The notes under the pieces are model-generated. The model was given only the letters and a program-made list of their open reading frames with translations, did no database searches and was not told the DNA's origin. 64,000 bases of DNA from WRCA01 sp964587855 (GTDB lineage: Bacteria; Pseudomonadota; Alphaproteobacteria; Rs-D84): contig CAZPLT010000001.1 in NCBI GenBank assembly GCA_964587855.1, positions 86,118 through 150,117 on the forward strand. The letters run 5' to 3'. Of the stretch, positions 48,767 to 56,122 are shown in pieces. The translations under genes and the position numbers were made by a program. The stretch's first letter is position 1, and every line of letters begins with the position of its first letter.

Positions 48767-49687
48767 ATGGCAATATTTATGGGTGCATTTAAAAAGGCAA
48801 AAACATTCGGTTTATTGGCATTGGTCGCGGCTACTTTTCCATTTGCGTCAAGCATAGCCGAAGAATTACAAACAATTTATACAGATATTCCGGCTGCTTC
48901 ATACTATGCACGCCCAGATGATCCGAACTTTGTTCCAGAAACAGAATTTATGCAACGTACAGACTCGCTGAATTATGACGACAATATAATTGCTGCGCAA
49001 TCTGAACAAACCGATGCAATGCCAGGGGTTCGTTTTACGGACAGACCGGCGGTTGTTTGCCGTGATTTTGGCTGTACCCGTTTGAATGATCGTATTACCA
49101 GAACCTTTTTATTTAACAGCTTGTCTGGCGTGTTTATGACTAATGCCCATTCTCAGGTTCATATTTGTGAGGCGGATCCATTTTCACGTGTTTGTTTGCA
49201 ATCTGGAATCAGTTTCCCAGTACGGGTTGGAATTGCAAATGCTTTGGTAAAAATCCCCCAGGCAACAATCACCCAGGTAAATATATCCACAGGATTGTCA
49301 AAAACTACCATAGGGATGAGCTATGATTTCTTGGTAAATGGCATCAGTGTTCAATGTGCACCAGCATTAGTAGATTTGGTTATCCCTGCTAATTCCCAGG
49401 CTACATTGGCTACTCGTGAATTTTCATGCAATATGACTACAGATGGTTTGACCAATGTTTCTTTATTGATAAATGTTGATTATATTGACTTAGACTTTGG
49501 TATGATTGGTGGGTATTACTCATTGGGATTACAGGGCCCAGCGATTGGTGGTGGTACTGGATATGCTTTGTTTAAGATGGAGTTTGCAAACAAGGGTATG
49601 ACAATGCAAGCAGCCACCGATGAGAAAAAGCCAGAAGCTATAACAATTCAACCCGGAGAATATGCGGTTGAACCGATGGAAAAATAA
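48767..49687 (+). CDS. Secreted protein of unknown function (306 residues)
   Basis: I do not recognise this protein. It has an N-terminal signal sequence (about residues 8-30, AKTFGLLALVAATFPFASSI) and a mature part rich in beta-type segments (RLNDRITRTFLFNSLSGVF, ATITQVNISTGLSKTTIGMS, DGLTNVSLLINVDYIDLDFG) with cysteines (VVCRDFGCTR, HICEADPFSRVCLQSG, SVQCAPAL, SCNMTT). It ends in a polar tail. A periplasmic or outer-membrane role is likely. The next gene, a response regulator, starts 30 bases later behind a hairpin, so the two may be co-transcribed. Confidence 0.72.
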   Translation: MAIFMGAFKKAKTFGLLALVAATFPFASSIAEELQTIYTDIPAASYYARPDDPNFVPETEFMQRTDSLNYDDNIIAAQSEQTDAMPGVRFTDRPAVVCRDFGCTRLNDRITRTFLFNSLSGVFMTNAHSQVHICEADPFSRVCLQSGISFPVRVGIANALVKIPQATITQVNISTGLSKTTIGMSYDFLVNGISVQCAPALVDLVIPANSQATLATREFSCNMTTDGLTNVSLLINVDYIDLDFGMIGGYYSLGLQGPAIGGGTGYALFKMEFANKGMTMQAATDEKKPEAITIQPGEYAVEPMEK

Positions 49688-49690
49688 TAA

Positions 49691-49710
49691 TCCCCCTTGT
49701 TTGCGGGGGA
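49691..49710 (+). promoter_or_regulatory. Hairpin sequestering the ribosome site of the response regulator
   Basis: CCCCC (49692-49696) pairs with GGGGG (49705-49709), and GGGGGA is also the ribosome site for the ATG at 49718. No T tract follows, so it is not a standard terminator. Confidence 0.55.
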
Positions 49711-49717
49711 AATAAAT

Positions 49718-50341
49718 ATGAAAAAAACTGTTCTTATTATTGATGATGATGACTTGTTGCGTGGCAGTTTAGCCAAAGGTCTTAAATCCGAGTCTTTTGC
49801 CGTAATAACCGCTGAATCTGCGGAAACAGCCACAGAAATATTAAAAAGAATATCTGTTGATGCAATCGTTTTGGATAGAATGATGGTTGGTGTTGATGGG
49901 TTAACTTTCTTAAAAGGTTTACGTGCATCTGATAATCAAACACCTGTTATAATGCTGACGGCGTTATCTGGACCGGAAAATGCAATTGTTGGACTTTCTG
50001 GTGGTGCAGATGATTATTTGGCAAAGCCTTTTCAGTTAAAAGAGCTTGTTTTACGCCTTAAAAACATAATGCGTCAGTCAGAAAGTAAATTATCTAGGGA
50101 AAGAAACGCTTTGCCAAGGGGACTTGCATTTTCGGATAATGAGTTCTATATTAATGATAAGTTGTTGGGATTATCAATAGCCGAGAAAGAATTGTTAAAA
50201 AATTTGACTTTTCCGGTAGGAAATATTGTGCCTGCAACCCCTATGGTCGCGAAACGTATGCGCGAAAAATTATTAAGTGTGTTAGATGGTGTTGAAATGG
50301 TCACTGTACGTGGCAAAGGATATAAATTGGTGATAAAGTGA
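49718..50341 (+). CDS. OmpR-type response regulator
   Basis: The 207-residue regulator has a receiver domain (residues 1-118) with the acidic triad in LIIDDDDLLRG, the phosphorylated Asp in AIVLDRMMVGVDG and the Lys in DDYLAKPFQLKEL. The C-terminal DNA-binding winged helix is shortened and divergent (about 130-207), with LAFSDNEFYINDKLLGLS, SIAEKELLKNLT and VTVRGKGYKLVIK at the end. It overlaps the histidine kinase start by four bases. The start at 49718 lies after the hairpin; 49697 would have no ribosome site. Confidence 0.92.
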   Translation: MKKTVLIIDDDDLLRGSLAKGLKSESFAVITAESAETATEILKRISVDAIVLDRMMVGVDGLTFLKGLRASDNQTPVIMLTALSGPENAIVGLSGGADDYLAKPFQLKELVLRLKNIMRQSESKLSRERNALPRGLAFSDNEFYINDKLLGLSIAEKELLKNLTFPVGNIVPATPMVAKRMREKLLSVLDGVEMVTVRGKGYKLVIK

Positions 50342-51615
50342 AATTATTTCCAAAATCATTTTTATGGAGAACGGTTCTGATGATAATGGTGCCATTGATA
50401 GTGGCTCAAATCATCATGGCAAACGTGTTCTTTGGTAATCACTGGCAACGTGTTCATGCATCTATGGCACGGTCTTTGTCTGGTGAAATTACAACTATGT
50501 TAAATCTGTGGGACAGCGGAAACATCAAAGCAGTTTCTACTATGGCGCATGATACAGGAATAAATGTTTCTGTGAATGAACATTTAAATCGGCCACGGGA
50601 AAACGATAATAAATCCCGTGAAGCTGGGCAATTGGCGCAAGATTTAAAATTTAAAGTTAAAAACCCAGTAAATATATATATTGATCGCGCTAATCGTTTG
50701 CTTTATGTCGATGTGCCACGCGATGATAAAATAATGACTTTTGCGACATCTCTTCGTCGTGTTTATTCCACCAGTACCGAAGTATTTATAATTTGGTTAA
50801 TCGGTTCGGTTTTAATAGTTGGAATTTTAATAGCCCCATTTATAATTATGCATACACGTTCTATTCATAAAATTGCACGTGCAGCAAACAAATTTGGTCG
50901 TGGATTGGATGATCCTAATTTTAAACCAATGGGCAGTCGTGAAATCCGCGAGGCCAGTCGAGCACTTATTTTAATGAAAGAACGTTTGAATCGTTATAAT
51001 CGTACCAGAACGGATATGTTAAATGCGGTCAGCCATGATTTAAAGGCCCCACTGGCACGTATGCGATTGGCGGTTGAAACCGAGAGCTCGGATAAAAATG
51101 TTTTACTGCGCGATATTGATCGTATGTCTGAAATGGTTAATGGATATTTGGCGTTTGCGCGTGGTGAAATTCCAGAAATAGAGCAAGATATTTCTTTGCC
51201 ACCAATGTTGACACGTATTGCTCGTGATGCGATTGGGAAAAAGAAATTGGAAACTGATTTTCCATCCCCTGCTGCTAATTTTTATGCCAGACCAACTGCC
51301 TTGGCCAGTGCATTCCAAAATATAATTGAAAACGCTGCCAGACATGCCAAAAAGAAAGTTTTAATTACCGAGCATGACGGTATAGAATCTGTAGAAATAA
51401 CCATAGATGATGATGGTCTGGGAATTCCAGAGGATAAACGTGCAGATGCTTTACGCCCATTCGTCAGATTGGATGCAGCACGTGGCAAAGATACCGGTGG
51501 AACCGGATTGGGATTATCTATCGCACAAACAGCTATTGAAAATCATGGTGGGCAATTATTACTGGAAGATTCACCACTGGGTGGATTACGTGTCCGCGTG
51601 ATATTGCCGATATAA
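50338..51615 (+). CDS. EnvZ-like sensor histidine kinase
   Basis: The 425-residue sensor has two transmembrane helices (about 10-30 and 150-175) enclosing a periplasmic sensing domain, then HAMP (about 175-230). The phosphoacceptor helix is DMLNAVSHDLKAPLARMRLA, and the HATPase domain carries the N box NIIENAARHAKKKV, DDDGLGIPEDK and GGTGLGLSIAQTAIENHGG. The order matches EnvZ-type kinases. The signal is unknown. It is translationally coupled to the regulator before it and is followed one base later by a glycosyltransferase gene. Confidence 0.93.
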   Translation: MKLFPKSFLWRTVLMIMVPLIVAQIIMANVFFGNHWQRVHASMARSLSGEITTMLNLWDSGNIKAVSTMAHDTGINVSVNEHLNRPRENDNKSREAGQLAQDLKFKVKNPVNIYIDRANRLLYVDVPRDDKIMTFATSLRRVYSTSTEVFIIWLIGSVLIVGILIAPFIIMHTRSIHKIARAANKFGRGLDDPNFKPMGSREIREASRALILMKERLNRYNRTRTDMLNAVSHDLKAPLARMRLAVETESSDKNVLLRDIDRMSEMVNGYLAFARGEIPEIEQDISLPPMLTRIARDAIGKKKLETDFPSPAANFYARPTALASAFQNIIENAARHAKKKVLITEHDGIESVEITIDDDGLGIPEDKRADALRPFVRLDAARGKDTGGTGLGLSIAQTAIENHGGQLLLEDSPLGGLRVRVILPI

Positions 51616-51616
51616 A

Positions 51617-52393
51617 ATGAAAAAATTACCAAAAATTTCTGTAATAATCCCAATGCGCGATACTGAAAAATATATCGGAGAGTGTCTTGATTCTGTGATG
51701 TCTCAAACTTATCCAAATTTGGAAATAATCGTTGTTGATGACGGCAGTACAGATAACAGTGTTTTAATTGCTAAATCATATAAAGTAAAAGTTATTCAGC
51801 AAAAAAAGATGGGTGTTTCTGTTGCCAGAAATACAGGAATTGATACGGCAACTGGTGAATATTTACATTTTATTGATGCAGATGATAAACTTTTAAATAA
51901 AGATTTTTATGAAAATGTGATGGCTGGTATTGGTAACACAGATATTGCGATAGTTGGAGTTGTTGATGAAAAATATGGTGATAAACCAGTTGAAAATTTT
52001 AAAAGTGTTAAAATTTATCACAGCAAGCAATCAAAGATAAACATCAGCAAAGTTGCACGCCGTCCAGCAGTTTGGCGATTTATATTTCGCCGCGATTTTT
52101 TAATAAAAAATAAGTTGCGATTTGAACCTGGGCGAGTTACCAGTCAAGATGTTATGTTTACTATTCCTGCCGTATTTTATGCAAATTCAATAGCTACAAT
52201 CCCAAATACTTTTTATTGGTACAGACGCGCGCCACTGGGCGCAATGCGTGACCCTGCCCGCGCTTTTGCACGCGAACAAAACAAAAAGATAGTATGGGAT
52301 CGTGCAGTTAAATTTGCAGTTAAAAATAAATTTTTTTTGGGATTTCGCCGCAGCTTTTTCAAATGGTTGAAAATACTCTTTATTAGAAAATAA
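51617..52393 (+). CDS. Family 2 glycosyltransferase
   Basis: The 258-residue inverting transferase has the GT2 start KISVIIPMRDTEKYIGECLD, LEIIVVDDGSTDNS (UDP-binding Asp), GVSVARNTGIDTATGEYLHF and the metal-binding DxD motif in FIDADDKL. The C-terminus is basic (KNKFFLGFRRSFFKWLK) and may sit on the membrane. It probably acts in surface polysaccharide or LPS core synthesis. It follows the histidine kinase by one base and so is probably co-transcribed with the two-component genes. Confidence 0.9.
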   Translation: MKKLPKISVIIPMRDTEKYIGECLDSVMSQTYPNLEIIVVDDGSTDNSVLIAKSYKVKVIQQKKMGVSVARNTGIDTATGEYLHFIDADDKLLNKDFYENVMAGIGNTDIAIVGVVDEKYGDKPVENFKSVKIYHSKQSKINISKVARRPAVWRFIFRRDFLIKNKLRFEPGRVTSQDVMFTIPAVFYANSIATIPNTFYWYRRAPLGAMRDPARAFAREQNKKIVWDRAVKFAVKNKFFLGFRRSFFKWLKILFIRK

Positions 52394-52396
52394 AAA

Positions 52397-52657
52397 TTAT
52401 TTTGAGTTTTCTATTTCAGATTTAAGTTTTTCAATTCTATCTCTGGTAGAACGCATTAATTTTTTATTTGCTTTATTTACTTTTAGCCAGCCTTCTATCT
52501 TTTTTATCTTTCGAATAAAAAGAAATCTATTTTGAGATTGTAAAGCATTAGCCAAAGTTTTTAATTCTAAAATATCCTCTTCAAATTCAGAAAAGTCGTT
52601 TTTTGGCGCATCTGCGCCACCATTTTGTTTAAGTGTATTTTGCCTTTGATCGTTCAC
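52397..52657 (-). CDS. Small coiled-coil protein of unknown function (GTG start)
   Basis: I do not recognise this 86-residue protein. It starts with GTG behind TAAGAGGTG and is nearly all charged helix (DFSEFEEDILELKTLANALQ, LFIRKIKKIEGWLKVNKANK, STRDRIEKLKSEIENSK). No membrane segment or signal is present. It converges with the glycosyltransferase and follows the LysM protein gene on the same strand. Confidence 0.55.
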   Translation of the reverse strand: MNDQRQNTLKQNGGADAPKNDFSEFEEDILELKTLANALQSQNRFLFIRKIKKIEGWLKVNKANKKLMRSTRDRIEKLKSEIENSK

Positions 52658-52681
52658 ATAACACCTCTTATATTTAGGAGG

Positions 52682-53875
52682 TTATTTTTTTACAGGTATT
52701 TTCAATTTTTGTTTTGGATATATCAAATTTGGATTTTCTATTTTGTTTGCATCAACAATCATTGTATATCTGATGCCACGACCCAAAAAGTTTCTGGCAA
52801 TTATCCATAAAGAATCATCACGGCGTACAACATACCATGTATCATCGCCCGGTAACATTTCTGGCATTGTAAATGGATATTTTATCAATGCGGCTACTTT
52901 GTCAGAGCCATCATGCATTTGAATGCGAATGGTATATTTGTTGCCTGGTTTCAATTCGCCAACATTTGCGCCCAATCCAAAGTTTTTATGATCAGATACA
53001 TGCGCCATTCCCAAAATTTTATCGTCCAGTGCCAATGTTACGCGTGTACGTGGTATAGCAACACCTTGGACTACGATTCTTTGAGTTTCCAAATAATCAA
53101 TCTTTGTGACCTTTAAATCGCCATCTTTTAATATAGGTGATTGTAAGAATTTAGAACCATTTTTATCCATCAGCAAAGACATTGAATTTTCACCGCCTTT
53201 TTCAGACACATAAACAAATACATCAGATTCCGAGTTTAATTCCTGTTCTACCCCGGACAGACGAATTATATAATTTCCAGCAGCAAAACTTTTTGTTGGG
53301 GAATAAACAAATTCACCATTCTTATCAGTTTTTTCTGTAGATATGATTTTATTGTTTACTTTTATTGATACACTGTGATTTGGTAACCAACGTCCAGCAA
53401 CCAATATTTTTCCATCTTTATCAATTCTTACTAAATCAAAGCTGGGCATTTCGGTCTTTTGTACTTCTTGAGCTTGTTCAACTTTGGTTTGAATAGGTTG
53501 AATAGTTGGTTCTGGAACATTATTTGTTTTTTTGTCTTCTACAGAACATTTTGGTGACAGCAAAACATAAATCAGCATAATCATTACCGCCAAAGCACAA
53601 ATAATTGGGAACCAATATGTCAACATCCAATGGTTTGTTTTTTTCTGAGCCTGTGGTTTGTTTTGTTTTGCATTAACTGTTTTTTTTGCAGGAACCAAAG
53701 CGGCAGGAACAGCAGGTTTTGCAAATATATTTAATTTGCGCAAAACCTTGATAGCAATAGCGCTGCGTCTGGCCATCCAGCTGTTTTGACGGCTGACAGC
53801 ATTATCAATAATCAAATTAGTTGATTTTTTTGTTTTGCCCATATCTGCAAAACGTTCTTTTTTTTGAAACCACAT
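52682..53875 (-). CDS. LysM-domain membrane protein
   Basis: The 397-residue protein has a basic cytoplasmic N-terminus (residues 1-85), one transmembrane helix (about 86-108, YWFPIICALAVMIMLIYVLL) and a long periplasmic part. That part contains two Ig-like or bacterial beta-sandwich repeats (LVAGRWLPNHSVSIKVNNK, QRIVVQGVAIPRTRVTLALD) and a C-terminal LysM domain (YVVRRDDSLWIIARNFLG, NPNLIYPKQKLKIPVKK). The layout fits the YgaU/XkdP-like LysM proteins that bind peptidoglycan. The start at 53875 has AAGGG upstream; a Met at 53842 has none. Confidence 0.82.
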   Translation of the reverse strand: MWFQKKERFADMGKTKKSTNLIIDNAVSRQNSWMARRSAIAIKVLRKLNIFAKPAVPAALVPAKKTVNAKQNKPQAQKKTNHWMLTYWFPIICALAVMIMLIYVLLSPKCSVEDKKTNNVPEPTIQPIQTKVEQAQEVQKTEMPSFDLVRIDKDGKILVAGRWLPNHSVSIKVNNKIISTEKTDKNGEFVYSPTKSFAAGNYIIRLSGVEQELNSESDVFVYVSEKGGENSMSLLMDKNGSKFLQSPILKDGDLKVTKIDYLETQRIVVQGVAIPRTRVTLALDDKILGMAHVSDHKNFGLGANVGELKPGNKYTIRIQMHDGSDKVAALIKYPFTMPEMLPGDDTWYVVRRDDSLWIIARNFLGRGIRYTMIVDANKIENPNLIYPKQKLKIPVKK

Positions 53876-53995
53876 AGGCGTGCCCTTTGTCAGGTTATAT
53901 ATTTGTTTCTCTCCGCCTCTCGTTCCAAATAATAGCCAAAATAAGTTTTATTGTCAATCCAAATTATGATAAGATATAAATAAAGAGGATATATT

Positions 53996-55078
53996 ATGAA
54001 AAAAATTGGAATAATGACAACCGGTGGGGATTGCAGTGGGTTAAATGCCGCTATTATGCGACTGGTTGCTGGTGGAATTGGTCGTGGATACCAAATGTTT
54101 GGGATTTTGGACGGAACGGATGGTTTGATTGAAAATCCACCCGCTATAATTAAATTTGATGATAATTTACCACCTCCAGAATACATCAGAATGTCGGGCA
54201 GTTTTTTAAAAAATGGTAATGCAAAGGCTGAAAACTTTAATACCGCGGCACGTGCAGGTAAGTTAAAAGATTTTCAAAGCAAATTAAAGAAATCTATAGA
54301 AAAGCTGGATATGGATGCTTTGATTTTGATTGGTGGAAATGGTAGTTTAAGTTTAGCGCATAATAATCGTCATGTTTATTCTAATGTTCAGATAGTTTGT
54401 ATTCCAAAAACAATAGATATGGATATACCATTGACTGAAAGAACAATCGGTTTTGATACTGCGGTTCAGGGATTAACTGCTTTTTGCGACCAATTAATGC
54501 AAACTGCACGCTCACATCACAGATGGTTCGTTGTGCAATCAATGGGTCGCGATACGGGACATCTGGCTTTGCACGCTGGGGTTGCGGTTGGTGCTTCGGC
54601 GATTTTAATTCCAGAAATTAAATTTTCAATGAATACTTTAACTAAACATCTCAAAAATTCCCCACGGGATTATGGTGTAATTGTGGTTGCCGAAGGCATT
54701 AAAATGCGTGGGCATTCTGGCGAAGCAGCTGATATGGTTGCACGGGAATTAAAAAAGAATGGTTTTGCGGTTCGTACCGCTTTTCCAGAACATATTCAGC
54801 GTGTTGGTGATACAACTGCAGCAGACAGAATTTTAGCATCACGGTTTGCTGATGCAGCATTAAGTGCTATAGAAAATAATGAAACCTATGTAATGACTGC
54901 ATTGGTGGATGGTGTTGCTAAAAGCGTTCCATTAACTGATATGTTTAATTCAGGCGAAGTATCGTCAGATCCAACAATTCCAAATTTAAATGTTTCAAAT
55001 TCATTTGTTCCGTTAAGCAGTCCCCTGCTGACTGCGGCAATTTCCATGGGCGCGTATGTTGGTGAAATTAAAAAATAA
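53996..55078 (+). CDS. 6-phosphofructokinase (group III type)
   Basis: The enzyme phosphorylates fructose-6-phosphate, the committed step of glycolysis. The 360-residue product has the N-terminal IMTTGGDCSGLNAAIMRL, the phosphoryl-donor loop ILIGGNGSLSLAHN, and PKTIDMDIPLTERTIGFDTA with the catalytic Asp. QSMGRDTGHLALHAG and VVVAEGIKMRG follow. The loop has GNGS where GDGS or GEGT is usual, and PKTIDMD where PKTIDND is common. The Gly in the loop favours ATP over pyrophosphate, though the Lys in PKTID is shared by both donor types. Phosphofructokinase is uncommon in many alphaproteobacteria, which use the Entner-Doudoroff path. Confidence 0.92.
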   Translation: MKKIGIMTTGGDCSGLNAAIMRLVAGGIGRGYQMFGILDGTDGLIENPPAIIKFDDNLPPPEYIRMSGSFLKNGNAKAENFNTAARAGKLKDFQSKLKKSIEKLDMDALILIGGNGSLSLAHNNRHVYSNVQIVCIPKTIDMDIPLTERTIGFDTAVQGLTAFCDQLMQTARSHHRWFVVQSMGRDTGHLALHAGVAVGASAILIPEIKFSMNTLTKHLKNSPRDYGVIVVAEGIKMRGHSGEAADMVARELKKNGFAVRTAFPEHIQRVGDTTAADRILASRFADAALSAIENNETYVMTALVDGVAKSVPLTDMFNSGEVSSDPTIPNLNVSNSFVPLSSPLLTAAISMGAYVGEIKK

Positions 55079-55106
55079 AAAAATCCCGCAATTGCGGGAT
55101 TTTTAA
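55076..55106. terminator. Terminator after phosphofructokinase
   Basis: AAATCCCGC / GCGGGATTT with an AATT loop has A and T flanks and can serve both converging strands. Confidence 0.88.
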
Positions 55107-55111
55107 TTAAA

Positions 55112-55246
55112 TTACATTCTTTCTAGTATTTGATTAAATTTATAATAAATATGAAATGCTTTATTGTCTGAGGCTTTGTTAAGTTTTAAATGTAAAAATT
55201 CCATTTCTTTTTTAATAAGCTCTTTTTTGTTTTCCGAATCTGGCAT
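55112..55246 (-). CDS. Small protein of unknown function (44 residues)
   Basis: A short frame on the minus strand starts MPDSENKKELIKKEMEFLHL and ends in FHIYYKFNQILERM before a TAA at 55112. The product is one charged helical segment. It follows the gene at 55274 by 27 bases and ends just at the phosphofructokinase terminator. The ribosome site is weak, so it could be spurious. Confidence 0.4.
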   Translation of the reverse strand: MPDSENKKELIKKEMEFLHLKLNKASDNKAFHIYYKFNQILERM

Positions 55247-55273
55247 AGCTTCAAATTTTCTAAATTTATTTAA

Positions 55274-55573
55274 TTATTTAGCATAGAGATCAATAACGGA
55301 TTGGTTTTCTAAATATAATTTTTTAGTAGGACAAGAAACTTTATTTGATCTATTAGTTTCGTTAATACCGCGTTCTATTTGTAAATAGTCAGATATTGCC
55401 TTAATGCCAACTTCCGAAGAATAGCCAAATTCGTCGGAAAGAATATATAAATAAGCGAGTGCACGCACAGGTGTATTTCTTTGTGGAAGTTTGAATAACT
55501 CGACAGCTATTTCATTTGCTGTTTTCCCTTCTATTTTAGATTTTGAAATGTTATAAACATCTTTAGATCTCAT
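55274..55573 (-). CDS. Protein of unknown function (99 residues)
   Basis: I do not recognise this protein. It is mainly helical (YNISKSKIEGKTANEIAVEL, RALAYLYILSDEFGYSSEVG, AISDYLQIERGINETNRS) with no signal or membrane segment. The codons are strongly AT-biased. It lies between two other small unknown genes on the same strand (55112 and 55595), with 21 bases to the upstream one, suggesting a small operon. Confidence 0.6.
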   Translation of the reverse strand: MRSKDVYNISKSKIEGKTANEIAVELFKLPQRNTPVRALAYLYILSDEFGYSSEVGIKAISDYLQIERGINETNRSNKVSCPTKKLYLENQSVIDLYAK

Positions 55574-55594
55574 TTTATACCCTTTTTTACATTT

Positions 55595-55963
55595 TTATAA
55601 ATGATTTTGAAAACTTTTTGCAATAAAATATTGTTGATATCTGCCTTGTAAAGGATAATGTTCTAATATCCCAGCCGCAATTCCCAACGAAACTAATTTA
55701 TCCATATCATTATGAAATGCGGTCCAAAAAGTACCATTTTTTGTTATTAATAAGTTTGCAAAAGATAGTGGCATATTAACATATTCCAATTGAGATATAA
55801 GTGATTTTATAATATTTTTTCTTTTATTTACAATGTCAGGATTAAATCGGGTTTCCCCTGTTTTTGTACCTTTAACAAGAACGCTGTTTTGTAAAGTTGC
55901 GTTTTTTTGACATTCTGTAAAGATTTGTTGCACTAATTTGGCCGTTAATGTTGGTGTACTCAT
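55595..55963 (-). CDS. Protein of unknown function (122 residues)
   Basis: I do not recognise this protein. It is soluble and mostly helical (TAKLVQQIFTECQKNATLQN, IIKSLISQLEYVNMPLSFAN) with a central loop (VLVKGTKTGETRFNPDIV) and a C-terminal part LGIAAGILEHYPLQGRYQQY. AAAGGTAAAAACA precedes the ATG. It is the first of three small AT-rich genes on this strand, divergent from dnaK. Confidence 0.62.
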   Translation of the reverse strand: MSTPTLTAKLVQQIFTECQKNATLQNSVLVKGTKTGETRFNPDIVNKRKNIIKSLISQLEYVNMPLSFANLLITKNGTFWTAFHNDMDKLVSLGIAAGILEHYPLQGRYQQYFIAKSFQNHL

Positions 55964-56055
55964 TGTTTTTACCTTTAAATTTAATAATTTGGATTACTAA
56001 AATGGTGCAAAAAATCATTTTGTCAAGTGGATTATATTCTTTTATAGTTCCGCCC

Positions 56056-56083
56056 CTTGACGGGGGAATTTTTTTAACTATAT
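56056..56083 (+). promoter_or_regulatory. Heat-shock-like promoter of dnaK
   Basis: CTTGAC at 56056-56061 and CTATAT at 56078-56083 are 16 bases apart, and the -10 is followed by CCCC. CTTGA-type -35 elements are usual for RpoH promoters in alphaproteobacteria. CCCC-TTGA-CGGGG around the -35 is a small inverted repeat. Confidence 0.5.
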
Positions 56084-56122
56084 CCCCAAGAGTAAATCAA
56101 TAAAGATTAAGGAGTATGAAAA

